Assembly: GCF_026283925.1 (NCBI RefSeq)
Contig: NZ_JAPDPF010000003.1
Coordinates: 248,001 to 312,000, forward strand
DNA length: 64,000 nucleotides
Reading direction: 5' to 3'
DNA from: Dyella halodurans
Lineage (GTDB): Bacteria; Pseudomonadota; Gammaproteobacteria; Xanthomonadales; Rhodanobacteraceae
Shown: in pieces, positions 25,672 through 34,962 of the stretch
How the letters are laid out: each line of letters begins with the position of its first letter
Numbering within the stretch: position 1 is the stretch's first letter
Program-made: the position numbers and the translations under genes
The notes under the pieces: generated by a model
The model's input: the letters and a program-made list of their open reading frames with translations, nothing else
The model's database searches: none
Told to the model about the DNA's origin: nothing

Positions 25672-26715
25672 ATGTCCATCTTTCTGGTTACCGGCGGAGC
25701 CGGCTTCATCGGCGGAAACTTCGTTCATCGTGCGGTGGCGGACGGCCACCGGGTAATCAACCTGGACAAACTCACCTACGCCGGCAACCTGTCCACCCTG
25801 GAAACGCTCCGCGACCACCCCGGCCATCGTTTCGTGCGGGGAGACATCGGCGACGCGACGCTCGTTTCGAGCCTGCTGGCGGAACACCGACCGGATGCCG
25901 TCGTGAATTTCGCCGCCGAATCGCATGTCGACCGCTCCATCGACGGGCCGGCCGCCTTCATCCAGACCAACGTGGCGGCGACGCTCACCCTGCTGGAGGC
26001 GACTCGCGACCATTGGCTGGACCTGCCGGAAGCAGACGCTCGCGCGTTCCGCTTCCTGCATGTTTCTACCGATGAGGTCTTTGGATCGCTGGGACCCGAG
26101 GGCCGTTTCACCGAAATCACGCCGTTCGCGCCCAACTCCCCCTATGCCGCCTCGAAAGCGGCGTCTGACCATCTCGTCCGCGCCTTTCAACACACCTATG
26201 GCTTGCCGACCCTGACCACCAATTGCTCCAATAACTACGGCCCCTTCCAGTTTCCCGAAAAGCTCATCCCCCTCATGATCCAGAAGGCATTGGCTGGCGA
26301 AGAGCTTCCGGTTTATGGCGACGGCATGAACGTGCGAGATTGGCTCTTCGTGCAAGACCACTGCGAGGCCATCTCGGCGGTATTGGAGCGTGGCCTTCCG
26401 GGGCAGACGTACAACATTGGCGGCGACAGCGAACAAACCAACCTCGATGTCGTCCGGTCCCTTTGCGTTTTGTTGGACCAGCGCGTGCCGACCGACCGTC
26501 CCCGTGAATTGCAGATCCGCTTCGTACGCGACCGCCCGGGCCACGACCGCCGGTACGCGATTGATGCAAGCAAGATCAGGCGCGACATCGGCTGGACGCC
26601 ACGCAACGATTTTGCCTCGGGGCTGGCACATACCGTCGACTGGTACCTTGCAAACCAGCCCTGGGTGGCAGGGATACTCGATGGCAGCTATCGCTTGGAA
26701 CGACTCGGACAATGA
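25672..26715 (+). CDS. rmlB: dTDP-glucose 4,6-dehydratase
   Basis: A 347-residue enzyme: [19 protein letters not shown] for NAD binding, [17 protein letters not shown], the catalytic [14 protein letters not shown], and [19 protein letters not shown]. It removes water from dTDP-glucose to give dTDP-4-keto-6-deoxyglucose, second step to dTDP-L-rhamnose. The frame is open 55 codons upstream, but ATG 25672 gives the normal N-terminus. First gene of rmlBACD, each joined to the next by four-base stop/start overlaps, so the operon is read as a unit from the metB-rmlB intergenic region. Confidence 0.96.
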   Translation: MSIFLVTGGAGFIGGNFVHRAVADGHRVINLDKLTYAGNLSTLETLRDHPGHRFVRGDIGDATLVSSLLAEHRPDAVVNFAAESHVDRSIDGPAAFIQTNVAATLTLLEATRDHWLDLPEADARAFRFLHVSTDEVFGSLGPEGRFTEITPFAPNSPYAASKAASDHLVRAFQHTYGLPTLTTNCSNNYGPFQFPEKLIPLMIQKALAGEELPVYGDGMNVRDWLFVQDHCEAISAVLERGLPGQTYNIGGDSEQTNLDVVRSLCVLLDQRVPTDRPRELQIRFVRDRPGHDRRYAIDASKIRRDIGWTPRNDFASGLAHTVDWYLANQPWVAGILDGSYRLERLGQ

Positions 26716-27599
26716 AATCACGCAAAGGCATCATTCTCGCCGGAGGCTCCGGGACCAGGCTTTATCCGATCACCCAAGGCGTCAGCAAGCAACTGCTGCC
26801 CGTCTACGACAAGCCGATGATCTATTACCCGCTGGGCACGCTGATGCTTGCGGGTATTCGCGAAATATTGGTCATCAATACCCCTCATGAGCAGCCCATG
26901 TTCCAGCGGCTGCTGGGCGACGGCTCGCAATGGGGCATTTCGATCCGTTATGCAGCGCAGCCGTCGCCCGATGGCCTCGCTCAAGCCTTCCTCATCGGAA
27001 GGGAGTTCCTCGATGGCGCACCCAGTTGCTTGGTCCTGGGCGACAACATCTTCTACGGCGACGGCCTGATCGATCGTATGCATCGGGCCGACGAACGCCC
27101 CGACGGCGCCACAATCTTCGGCTATTGGGTGCGCGACCCCAAAAGATACGGCGTCGCCACGATAGGTCCGGACGGCAAGGTTCAAGGTATTGAAGAGAAG
27201 CCTGCGCGCCCGAAATCAAACTACGCGGTCACCGGCCTGTACTTCTACGACGAGCACGCGCCGGCATACGCCGCCGAACTCCGGCCGTCGGTTCGCGGGG
27301 AGCTCGAGATCACCGACCTGAACCGGCGTTACCTGCAGCAATCGCAGCTACATCTTGAGCAGCTCGGTCGCGGGCACGCATGGTTGGACACGGGCACGCA
27401 CGAATCGCTGATGGAAGCCGGCAACTACATCCAGACCATCGAAAATCGACAGGGCCTGAAAATCTGCTGCCCCGAGGAGATCGCTTTCGTGAATGGCTGG
27501 ATCAGTCGGGAGGCATTGGTCCGCCTCGCGGCGCCACTGTCCAAAGTGGGATACGGACAGTATCTTTTGCGCCTTGCCGAACAGGACGGACCGCAGTGA
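26712..27599 (+). CDS. rmlA: Glucose-1-phosphate thymidylyltransferase
   Basis: A 295-residue RmlA with the signature [22 protein letters not shown] at the N-terminus, [26 protein letters not shown], and [18 protein letters not shown]. It joins glucose-1-P to dTTP, the first and feedback-controlled step to dTDP-L-rhamnose. The ATG overlaps the rmlB stop (ATGA). Length and motifs match the family from end to end. Confidence 0.97.
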   Translation: MKSRKGIILAGGSGTRLYPITQGVSKQLLPVYDKPMIYYPLGTLMLAGIREILVINTPHEQPMFQRLLGDGSQWGISIRYAAQPSPDGLAQAFLIGREFLDGAPSCLVLGDNIFYGDGLIDRMHRADERPDGATIFGYWVRDPKRYGVATIGPDGKVQGIEEKPARPKSNYAVTGLYFYDEHAPAYAAELRPSVRGELEITDLNRRYLQQSQLHLEQLGRGHAWLDTGTHESLMEAGNYIQTIENRQGLKICCPEEIAFVNGWISREALVRLAAPLSKVGYGQYLLRLAEQDGPQ

Positions 27600-28153
27600 A
27601 ATGCATTGCCACCGACATCCCGGGTGTCGTGATCATCGAGCCGACGGTATTTGGTGACGAACGGGGGTACTTCTACGAAAGCTTCAACCACGCGCGGTTT
27701 GCCGCCAACGGCATCGACGTCGGTTTCGTGCAGACAAACGTCTCGAGGTCGAAGCGGGGAGTAATCCGCGGACTCCATTACCAGTGGCCGAATCCCCAGG
27801 GCAAGCTGGTCAGCGTACTTGAGGGCGAAGTGTACGACGTTGCAGTCGACATCCGGCCCGACTCATCCACGTTTGGAAAGTCGATAAGCATCGCACTTTC
27901 GGCCGAAAACAAGCGACATCTCTGGATCGCGCCCGGTTTCGCCCATGGATTCTGCGTGGTGTCGGAATACGCCACGCTCTCGTATCAGTGCACGACCTTG
28001 TACGACCGCGATGCCGACGCTGCAATCCGATGGAACGACGCACGCTTCGCGATCGACTGGCCCGTATTCGATCCGGAACTCTCTGCCAAGGACAGCATCG
28101 CGCCATTCTTCGAGGACATACCCCGAGCGCGGCTGCCAGACTACATACCGTGA
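27596..28153 (+). CDS. rmlC: dTDP-4-dehydrorhamnose 3,5-epimerase
   Basis: A 185-residue cupin epimerase starting at a GTG that overlaps the rmlA stop (GTGA). The motifs are [31 protein letters not shown] with the catalytic His region, [14 protein letters not shown], and [12 protein letters not shown]. It inverts C3 and C5 of the keto-sugar made by RmlB. The frame is open farther upstream but only as rmlA shadow. Family and role are certain. Confidence 0.96.
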   Translation: MKCIATDIPGVVIIEPTVFGDERGYFYESFNHARFAANGIDVGFVQTNVSRSKRGVIRGLHYQWPNPQGKLVSVLEGEVYDVAVDIRPDSSTFGKSISIALSAENKRHLWIAPGFAHGFCVVSEYATLSYQCTTLYDRDADAAIRWNDARFAIDWPVFDPELSAKDSIAPFFEDIPRARLPDYIP

Positions 28154-29058
28154 AGATCCTCCTGCTCGGTGCGAACGGACAGGTCGGCAGCTACCTGCGC
28201 CATACCTTGTCGTCCGCGGGTACGGTTGTCGCATCCTCGCGATGCGGTTTCGACGGCGCCCTGGCCTGCGACCTCACCAGGCCTGGAGACCTGCGCGATC
28301 TGCTGCTCAGGCAGCGTCCCGACCTCGTCGTCAATGCGGCAGCCTACACCGCTGTAGATCTCGCTGAACGGGAGCGCGACGCAGCCATCGCCCTTAATGC
28401 GGACGTCCCTCGCATCATTGGGGACACCGTCGCGGCCTGGCACGGCGGCGTGATCCACTTCTCCACCGATTACGTCTTCGACGGTCGTAGTCACCGCCCC
28501 TATCTCGAAAGTGACGGCACAGGTCCGCTTGGCGTTTACGGACAGACTAAGCTCATGGGCGAGGATGCGCTTGCCGCAAGCGGGGCGGATTATCTGATCC
28601 TTCGCACGGCCTGGGTCTACAGTCTGCGTGGACGAAACTTCCTTACGACCATGCTCCAGCTGGCAGGAGAACGTCCCCTTCTACGCGTCGTCGACGATCA
28701 GCGCGGCACGCCGACTAGCGCCGGCTTTGTCGCCAGGGCAACCGCTGGAATCGTCACTCGCTGGGCAACGGACTTTCATACGCGCAACAATCTCAACGGC
28801 GTTTATCACCTCACAGCCAAGGGGGAAACCACCTGGTTCCGCTTTGCGCAGGCCATTTTCGCCGAAGCACATTCCCTCGGCGTTCTTGCCCAGGCGCCTA
28901 CCGTCATCCCGATTCCTAGCGCCGACTACCCCACACCCGCTGCCCGACCGGCATATTCAGTGCTCGACATCCACAAGCTGGAAGACGTGCTGGGAGTCAT
29001 CGCTCCGGAGTGGCGGTCCGACCTTGCGCGCGTCATCGCGAGCGAATACGAGCGCTGA
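28150..29058 (+). CDS. rmlD: dTDP-4-dehydrorhamnose reductase
   Basis: A 302-residue extended SDR starting at a GTG overlapping the rmlC stop (GTGA). Motifs: LLLGANGQVGSYLRHTL, NAAAYTAVDLAE, FSTDYVFDGRSHRPY, the YGQTKLMGE Tyr-Lys pair, and RTAWVYSLRGRNF. It completes dTDP-L-rhamnose. Last gene of the operon; the 477 bp that follow before glmS contain only a decayed gene on the other strand. The dTDP-L-rhamnose made here may serve the glycosyltransferases at the left end of the window. Confidence 0.95.
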   Translation: MKILLLGANGQVGSYLRHTLSSAGTVVASSRCGFDGALACDLTRPGDLRDLLLRQRPDLVVNAAAYTAVDLAERERDAAIALNADVPRIIGDTVAAWHGGVIHFSTDYVFDGRSHRPYLESDGTGPLGVYGQTKLMGEDALAASGADYLILRTAWVYSLRGRNFLTTMLQLAGERPLLRVVDDQRGTPTSAGFVARATAGIVTRWATDFHTRNNLNGVYHLTAKGETTWFRFAQAIFAEAHSLGVLAQAPTVIPIPSADYPTPAARPAYSVLDIHKLEDVLGVIAPEWRSDLARVIASEYER

Positions 29059-29094
29059 GCCGTCAAGGCGACGAGACCGAACCCGGGGAGCCGA

Positions 29095-29500
29095 GCACTC
29101 AAGTGGGCGAACCCAAGGCGATGGCTCCCCCAGAAACATCACGGGTGACAAGCCCACCGAAACCCATCGCGGCATTGGCATCGAATTCCAGACCCGTCGG
29201 ATCGTGCCCCAATCGAAGCCCCGCGCCTCACCATCGCTTGCGGAAACTTCCCTTACTTACCCGCGACTGAGGACAGCGGTCATTGGCCAACGTGTCGTCC
29301 GCCGCGATGAGAACGTCGTCGACATACGGTTCTTCCCAGAGCTGCACGCCGCTCTTAACCGTGACACGGTCGCCGACAACGACATCGCTCTCGACGAAAT
29401 AGTCCGAGCGAATACTGCAGTCTTCACCGATCATCGCAAAGGGCAGGACCACGACGAACTACCAGGCCCAGGTCCGCTCACCGATTGTCGATGGTTACAC
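29095..29500 (-). pseudogene. Decayed sugar N-acetyltransferase (FdtC/QdtC-like hexapeptide-repeat protein)
   Basis: Read on the minus strand from about 29500, the translation follows the left-handed beta-helix acetyltransferases that acylate dTDP-3-amino-3,6-dideoxyhexoses: IGERTWAW, an in-frame TAG, then FVVVLPFAMIGEDC, VVVGDRVTVKSGVQLWE, and DTLANDRCPQSRV. Farther on, VRRGASIGA appears in a second frame, and GFGGLVTRDVSGGAIALGSP, the usual family ending, in yet another register with further stops. At least two stops and frame changes show it is dead. The family match is from memory of conserved motifs. It lies between rmlD and glmS and suggests the locus once made an acetamido-dideoxyhexose. 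Confidence 0.75.
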
Positions 29501-29535
29501 CTTGGACATCACGTGCATGAACAGCGCGTCGCCCA

Positions 29536-31365
29536 TCATTCGACCGTCACCGATTTCGCCAGGTTGCGCGGCTGATCGACGTCGGTGCCGCGCAGCACGG
29601 CCACGTGATAGGCGAGCAGCTGCAGCGGCACGGTGAACACGGCCGGGGCGATGAAGTCGCCGCCACCGTTGATGCGCAAGGTGACGCCTCGGGCATGGTT
29701 GCCTTCGAGGCTGGCTTCGCCATCGGCGAACACCAGCAATTCACCGCCACGCGCACGCACTTCCTGCAGGTTGGACTTCAGTTTGTCCAGCAACGGGCCG
29801 CTGGGTGCCACGGCAATCACCGGCATGTCTTCGTCGACCAGGGCCAACGGACCGTGCTTGAGTTCGCCAGCGGGATAAGCCTCGGCGTGGATATAGGAGA
29901 TTTCCTTGAGCTTGAGCGAGCCTTCCAATGCCACCGGATACTGCGCACCGCGCCCGAGGAACAACGCGTGCTGGCGATGGATCAGATGGGCGGAGAGCTC
30001 GATGATCTCCGGCTCCAGCTTGAGTGCGTCTTCAAGCGCGCGCGGCAGGTGCTGCAGCTGCGTGCACAGATCCACATAGCGCGCGCGATCCAGTCCTCGC
30101 TGTTGCGCCAGATGCAGGGTGAGCAGGGCCAGCGCCGCCAACTGCGTGGTGAACGCCTTGGTCGACGCCACGCCGATTTCCGGACCTGCGCGCGTCATCA
30201 GCTTGAGATCGGCCTCGCGCACCACCGACGACTCGGGCACATTGCAGATGGCCAAGGTGCCGAGGTAGCCGCGGCGGCGAGACTCGCGCATGGCCGCCAG
30301 CGTGTCCGCCGTTTCACCCGACTGCGAGATGGCCACGAACAACGTGCCGTCGGGCACCACGGCTTCGCGATAGCGATACTCGCTCGCCACCTCGACACTC
30401 ACCGGCAGGCGCGCATACTCCTCGATCCAGTACTTGGCGACCATGCCCGCGTGGTAGCTGGTGCCGCAGGCAATGATGTGCAGGCCGCGCACGCGCGACA
30501 GCAGCTCATCGCCGTCCACACCGAAGATATTGGGCAGGACGCCATGCGGGCCGATGCGCGCCTCGAGCGTGGCGGCCACGGCATGGGGCTGCTCGAAGAT
30601 CTCCTTCTGCATGTAGTGGCGATACTCGCCACGTTCCACTGCATCTGCCGACAACTCGCTTTCGTGCATCGAGCGCTCGACGCGCTGACCGTCCAGACCG
30701 AAGATCGCCACGCCATCGCGCGTGATCTCGGCAACGTCGTCCTCGTCGAGATAGATGATCTTGTTGGTGACCTGGATCAGCGCCTGCGCATCCGAGCCCA
30801 GGAAATGCTCGCCAATGCCTACGCCAATCAGCAGCGGTGCGCCATGGCGTGCACCGATGACGCGGCCAGGTTCCTTGCGACTGATGACCGCAATCGCATA
30901 AGCGCCCTCGAGCTCGCGCACGGTCGCCATCACCGCGTCGCGCAGGCTCAAGCCCGACTCGACGTGTTCGTTGATCAGGGCGGCCATCACCTCGGTATCG
31001 GTCTCCGAGGTAAACACATGACCGCGTGCCTGCAGATCGGCACGCAGGCTGGCGTAGTTCTCGATGATGCCGTTGTGAACCAGCGCCACGCTGCCGGCCA
31101 TGTGCGGATGCGCGTTCGCTTCATTCGGCACGCCGTGGGTGGCCCAGCGGGTGTGCGCGATGCCGGTGCCACCGGGGAAGGGCTCGGCCAGATACAGCGA
31201 TTCCATCTCGCGCACCTTGCCCTTGGCACGCACGCGGTGAATCTCGCCGCGATCCAGCACGGCCAGGCCGGCCGAGTCGTATCCGCGGTATTCCAGCGCC
31301 TTCAGGCCGGCGATCAACAACGGCGCCACATCACGCTGGGCGGCAGCGGCAACGATTCCACACAT
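29536..31365 (-). CDS. glmS: Glutamine--fructose-6-phosphate aminotransferase (isomerising)
   Basis: A 609-residue GlmS, full length. The N-terminal glutaminase starts MCGIVAAAAQRD with the catalytic Cys2 and contains YRGYDSAG and THGVPNEANAHPH. Two SIS domains follow, with CGTSYHAG, ISQSGETADTL and GRGAQYPVALEG, and the conserved end PRNLAKSVTVE. It makes glucosamine-6-P, first step to UDP-GlcNAc for peptidoglycan and LPS. The antisense strand is open for 640 codons but only as a composition shadow. It is separated from the CBS gene upstream by 137 bp. Confidence 0.97.
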   Translation of the reverse strand: MCGIVAAAAQRDVAPLLIAGLKALEYRGYDSAGLAVLDRGEIHRVRAKGKVREMESLYLAEPFPGGTGIAHTRWATHGVPNEANAHPHMAGSVALVHNGIIENYASLRADLQARGHVFTSETDTEVMAALINEHVESGLSLRDAVMATVRELEGAYAIAVISRKEPGRVIGARHGAPLLIGVGIGEHFLGSDAQALIQVTNKIIYLDEDDVAEITRDGVAIFGLDGQRVERSMHESELSADAVERGEYRHYMQKEIFEQPHAVAATLEARIGPHGVLPNIFGVDGDELLSRVRGLHIIACGTSYHAGMVAKYWIEEYARLPVSVEVASEYRYREAVVPDGTLFVAISQSGETADTLAAMRESRRRGYLGTLAICNVPESSVVREADLKLMTRAGPEIGVASTKAFTTQLAALALLTLHLAQQRGLDRARYVDLCTQLQHLPRALEDALKLEPEIIELSAHLIHRQHALFLGRGAQYPVALEGSLKLKEISYIHAEAYPAGELKHGPLALVDEDMPVIAVAPSGPLLDKLKSNLQEVRARGGELLVFADGEASLEGNHARGVTLRINGGGDFIAPAVFTVPLQLLAYHVAVLRGTDVDQPRNLAKSVTVE

Positions 31366-31502
31366 CGGGTGTTACTCCTTCGAAACAGGTGCGATCCAGG
31401 CGGCCGCGAACGGCGACTTTCCACGCACGCGATTTCAACAAACTTTCATGGCAACTGGCGGGCGTTGGGAAGATTCATCCTGGACGCGCCCCAGGCCGCC
31501 AT

Positions 31503-32873
31503 TCAATGCACCTTGCGGCGTAGATAATTCAGCAGATCAATCCGCGTGATCAGGCCCAGGAACCGCTCGCCATCCACCACGATGGCCACGTGGCCGCGAT
31601 CGAACACCGGCAGCAGCGCCTCGATCGGCGAGCGCACGTCGAGCATCTCCAGGTTGCTGGTCATCGCGGTCGACACCACGTCGCGGAAGCGGGTCTCGTC
31701 CGAATGCACGTGCATCAGCACATCGGACTCGTCCAGGATGCCGACCAGGCGATCGCCGTCCATCACGGGCAGCTGGGAGACGTCGTACAGCTTCATGCGC
31801 GTATACGCAGTCATCAGCAGCTCGTTCTGGCCGATCACCACGGTGTCGCGCTGCGCGAACGGGCGCAGCAGCAGATCGCGTAGATCACCATACTGCTCGC
31901 GTTCGATGAAGCCGTTGTCGAGCATCCAGTAATCGTTGTACATCTTCGACAGATACTTGTTGCCGGTGTCGCAGACCAGGGTCACCACGCGCTTCGGCGC
32001 GGTCTGCTCGCGGCAGTAGCGCAGCGCCGCCGCCAGCAGGGTGCCGGTGGAGGAGCCGCCGAGGATGCCCTCCTTTGCCAGCAGTTCGCGCGCCACCAGG
32101 AAGCTTTCCTTGTCGGGAATCGCATAGGCCTTCGCCACCCGGGTGAAGTCGCTGATGCTGGGCAGGAAATCCTCGCCGATGCCTTCCACCATCCAGCTGC
32201 CGGACTTGGCCGACAGGGTGCCTTCGTTGATGTATTCCGCAAGGATCGAACCGACCGGATCGGCCAGCACGAACTCGGTGTTTGGCGAATGCTCGGCGAA
32301 GAACTTCGACAGGCCACTGAGCGTGCCCGAGGAGCCGCAACCGACCACGATGGCATCGACCTGCCCGTCCAGCTGCTCGAGGATCTCGGGGCCGGTGGTG
32401 GCGATATGCGCGGCCGGGTTGTCCATGTTGCCGAACTGGTTGATGAAGTACGCCCCCGGGGTCTCCCGCGCGATGCGCTCGGCCATGTCCTGGTAGTACT
32501 CCGGATGCCCCTTGGCGACGTCCGAACGGGTGAGCACCACCTCGGCGCCCATCGCCTTGAGGTTGAAGATCTTCTCGCGGCTCATCTTGTCGGGCACCAC
32601 CAGGATCAGGCGGTAGCCCTTCTGCTGCGCCACCAGGGCCAGGCCCAGGCCGGTATTGCCGGCGGTACCCTCGACCAGGGTGTCGCCGGGACGAATCTTG
32701 CCGGCGCGCTCGGCCCCCTCGATCATCGAGAGACCAATGCGATCCTTGATCGAACCGCCGGGATTGGTGCTTTCCAGCTTGAGGAACAGCTCACACGGTC
32801 CGACGTCCAGGCGCTGCGCGCGTACCATCGGGGTACGTCCGATCAGTTCGAGGACACTCTGGTGGACCGTCAT
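31503..32873 (-). CDS. Cystathionine beta-synthase
   Basis: A 456-residue protein. Residues 1-320 are a fold-type II PLP enzyme with LESTNPGGSIKDRIGLSMIE holding the Schiff-base lysine, the substrate loop EGTAGNTGLGLALVA, and the phosphate-binding GCGSSGTLSG. Residues 335-456 are two CBS modules (LLMTAYTRMKLYDVSQLPV and MLDVRSPIEALLPVF), the regulatory part found in cystathionine beta-synthases and absent in cysteine synthases. It should condense serine and homocysteine to cystathionine; with the gamma-lyase/synthase at 24.3 kb this would give reverse transsulfuration. Confidence 0.92.
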   Translation of the reverse strand: MTVHQSVLELIGRTPMVRAQRLDVGPCELFLKLESTNPGGSIKDRIGLSMIEGAERAGKIRPGDTLVEGTAGNTGLGLALVAQQKGYRLILVVPDKMSREKIFNLKAMGAEVVLTRSDVAKGHPEYYQDMAERIARETPGAYFINQFGNMDNPAAHIATTGPEILEQLDGQVDAIVVGCGSSGTLSGLSKFFAEHSPNTEFVLADPVGSILAEYINEGTLSAKSGSWMVEGIGEDFLPSISDFTRVAKAYAIPDKESFLVARELLAKEGILGGSSTGTLLAAALRYCREQTAPKRVVTLVCDTGNKYLSKMYNDYWMLDNGFIEREQYGDLRDLLLRPFAQRDTVVIGQNELLMTAYTRMKLYDVSQLPVMDGDRLVGILDESDVLMHVHSDETRFRDVVSTAMTSNLEMLDVRSPIEALLPVFDRGHVAIVVDGERFLGLITRIDLLNYLRRKVH

Positions 32874-32972
32874 GGGGACTCCTTGCAGAAAGCACCGGCC
32901 GCGTCATCACGACCAGAAGGGGCCCTGATGATAACCGAGCCGCGGCACCCCCTCCCCCATGCCACAAACGGA

Positions 32973-33015
32973 GCGGCCCCGGAAACCGTTCCCTTGCGGG
33001 AGGTACCGGGGCCGC
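32973..33015 (-). terminator. Large GC-rich hairpin downstream of the DUF465 gene
   Basis: Perfect 10-base arms at 32973-32982 and 33006-33015 (GCGGCCCCGG and its complement) enclose a 23-base loop that can itself pair. Read on the minus strand the stem is followed by TCCGTTTG, a weak T-tract, 22 bp after the DUF465 stop. Confidence 0.5.
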
Positions 33016-33037
33016 CTTCATGCGAAAACTCGCAGAT

Positions 33038-33265
33038 TCAGTTGATGCGGTGCGCGTGATTGTCCCACATGCGCTGGAGCCGCTCCTTCGCGTGGAGTTT
33101 CTCCTTCTTCATGCCCGATAACGTCATGTCATCGATGGGAAGCACGCCAATCTCGGCGTCGTGCACCTTGCTGTCGAGCTCTTGGTGATGTTGGTAGAGC
33201 CGACGAAACTCCGCGTCGGCCTTCATCAAGGCTTCGACATCATCACGCTGCTGGTTTTCAAACAT
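33038..33265 (-). CDS. DUF465 (YdcH-family) small protein
   Basis: A 75-residue, highly charged, all-helical protein. It has the family core AEFRRLYQHHQELDSKVHDAE and ends MKKEKLHAKERLQRMWDNH, matching DUF465/YdcH proteins in length and pattern. Its biochemical role is unknown. ATG 33265 is preceded by AGAGGAGGTCGAATC, a strong ribosome-binding site, so it is probably well expressed. It stands alone, with a hairpin after its stop. Confidence 0.88.
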   Translation of the reverse strand: MFENQQRDDVEALMKADAEFRRLYQHHQELDSKVHDAEIGVLPIDDMTLSGMKKEKLHAKERLQRMWDNHAHRIN

Positions 33266-33621
33266 GATTCGACCTCCTCTGGAGAGAACGACGGGCCACC
33301 CGCGGGGGCGCCCTCAGACGCTGAACGACATGCACACGCTCGCCATCCATGCCGGTTATGCGGGCCATGGACTTCGATGTTGGGGAAAGGTAGATGCATG
33401 ATTCCGGTCAATGACCCAGGGGGCGAAGTGCGCCCTGGGAACTCGACCCTACTCCCCGGATCAGGGTCATGCAAGCGTCACAGAGGGACTAGATCGCCAG
33501 TCCAATTTTCGTAAAAAAAGCTGAAAGAACAGCCTTTTGCACGAATCCAACAAAGACTTTTCGGATCTTGAACGAAACGTCGCAGCAAGCGGCTTCGCCT
33601 TGCCCTACCGACCAAAAGTAA
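33266..33621. other. 356 bp intergenic, promoter region of the DUF465 gene
   Basis: Both flanking genes read leftward. Nearest 33265 there is a strong ribosome-binding site for the DUF465 gene. The rest has no credible frame, no repeat I recognise and no RNA gene; short runs of A/T around 33505-33535 stand out in otherwise GC-rich sequence and could be promoter-like. Confidence 0.45.
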
Positions 33622-33651
33622 GAAGGCCGACAGGATCAACTGTCGGCCTTC
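33622..33651 (-). terminator. Rho-independent terminator of the DUF4398 gene pair
   Basis: Perfect 12-bp stem (GAAGGCCGACAG with its complement) and six-base loop; read on the minus strand it is followed by TTACTTTTGG. It lies 29 bp beyond the stop of the downstream gene of the pair. Confidence 0.85.
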
Positions 33652-33679
33652 GCACGAGCTCGCCTCCAGGGCCTTGCTG

Positions 33680-34312
33680 TTACTTGCCCTGGTCTTTCTT
33701 GGTGCTGCTGTCGTCAGAAGAGGAACTGTCGCCCTGCATCTGCGCACGCATCGCGCGCGCCGCCTGGGCCGCCAGGTCGGCCTGCTTCTTGGCGGCGCTG
33801 GCCGCCTTGGCCTGCGCGGCGGCGAGCTTCTTGGCCTGCAGCGCCTCGGCCTGCGCCTGGGCGGTGGCTTCGGCGCCCTCGGCCTGCTGGCGTGCGGCCT
33901 CTTCCTGCGCCATCTGGTACTGCAGGCGCTGACGATCCAGCTCGCGACGGGCCTGATCGGCCTCGCGGCGGCTGCCATCGAGCAGGATCTGGTCATGCTC
34001 GCGGTCGAGCTGATTGATCTTCAGCTGCGCGTCCTGCAGCTGTGCCGTGGCGCGGGCCAGGTCAACGCGGCGTTCGGCCAGGTAGAGCGCATGGGCACGG
34101 TCGCGGGAGCGGGCCTGCGCCAGCTGGTTGATGGCGTCGCGCGCACGCGCCTGCTCGGCCTGGGCGTAGCCGCCCAGGGCCGGGTCACTGGCAAGCTGGT
34201 CAAGGCTGCCGGTCAAGCGGGCGATGTCCATGTCGTCCTTGCCGGCGTGAGCAACGCCCGCGGCGGCCAAGGCCAGCAAAAGCGCGGAAAAACGGATGGT
34301 CACGGTTTTCAT
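33680..34312 (-). CDS. Periplasmic coiled-coil protein paired with a DUF4398 lipoprotein
   Basis: A 210-residue protein with a clear signal peptide (MKTVTIRFSALLLALAAAGVAHA), then an almost continuous alpha-helical region rich in Ala, Gln, Arg and Glu from residue 45 to 190, and a Ser/Asp-rich tail. It overlaps the lipoprotein gene by four bases (ATGA), so the two are co-translated and probably work together in the periplasm. Similar pairs sit next to OmpA-like genes in other proteobacteria; here there is none. No catalytic motif is seen and the function is unknown. Confidence 0.8.
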   Translation of the reverse strand: MKTVTIRFSALLLALAAAGVAHAGKDDMDIARLTGSLDQLASDPALGGYAQAEQARARDAINQLAQARSRDRAHALYLAERRVDLARATAQLQDAQLKINQLDREHDQILLDGSRREADQARRELDRQRLQYQMAQEEAARQQAEGAEATAQAQAEALQAKKLAAAQAKAASAAKKQADLAAQAARAMRAQMQGDSSSSDDSSTKKDQGK

Positions 34313-34881
34313 GGATGACCTCCCTGGTCCGTGGTCGACTGGGGTACGGTCTGGAAGCCCTGCCCCTGCGGAATGGGCTCGGCAAGCGAGGATGCTGCAG
34401 GTGCCGGCATGTCCGTCGGCGTCTGCTGCTGGACCGGAAGCGCCGGGTTCTGGCTTTGGTCCTGTTGCTGCTCGTGGCTCAGCGACTCGTCGATCTGATT
34501 GCGCAACTGGCGGTTCGCCTCGCCCTTGCTCTGGATCTGCGCCCGCGCCGCCGCCAGACGCGCCTTGGCGCGGGCCAGCTCGGCATCCGCACGGGCTTCA
34601 TCGGCCAGGGTAGCGGCATCGTCATACTTGCCCTTGGCCATCGCAGCCTGGGCCTGCTGGAACTTGTTTTGCGCAAAACCCAGGTCCACCGGCGCGTAAT
34701 CGGCGGCGTCGGCATCACGGGCAGCCCGTAGCTGCACCTGGGCCTGGTTCATGATCCCGTCCGGCGGCGGCGTCGAGGCACAGCCGGAAAGCGCCAGCGT
34801 GAAGGCCAGCGTCAGGGTCGAAACCGCCAGGCGAACACCCCTAGGGCGCCCGAACAGCGGGGAAAAGATGTGCACCATCAC
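34309..34881 (-). CDS. DUF4398-domain lipoprotein
   Basis: A 190-residue protein with a lipoprotein signal: hydrophobic LAVSTLTLAFTLA followed by the lipobox LSGC near residue 34. Residues 45-125 form the helical DUF4398 domain (NQAQVQLRAARDADAADYAP, FQQAQAAMAKGKYDDAATLA, a TPR-like pattern), followed by a Gln/Pro-rich tail. It should be anchored in the outer or inner membrane facing the periplasm. ATG 34881 is the longest start; the next codon is also ATG. It is divergent from pilU, 81 bp away. Function unknown; a structural envelope role is likely. Confidence 0.82.
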   Translation of the reverse strand: MMVHIFSPLFGRPRGVRLAVSTLTLAFTLALSGCASTPPPDGIMNQAQVQLRAARDADAADYAPVDLGFAQNKFQQAQAAMAKGKYDDAATLADEARADAELARAKARLAAARAQIQSKGEANRQLRNQIDESLSHEQQQDQSQNPALPVQQQTPTDMPAPAASSLAEPIPQGQGFQTVPQSTTDQGGHP

Positions 34882-34962
34882 TCATTCCTCTCGGAGTGTC
34901 GCAGCGTATTGTGGGCGGGCATAATCCACTTTAGCAATGCGCGCGAAATTCAGGGGATTCGA

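Noticed and set aside
29605-31527. Plus-strand open frame of 640 codons opposite glmS
   Set aside because: Same shadow effect; glmS is unmistakable and complete on the minus strand.
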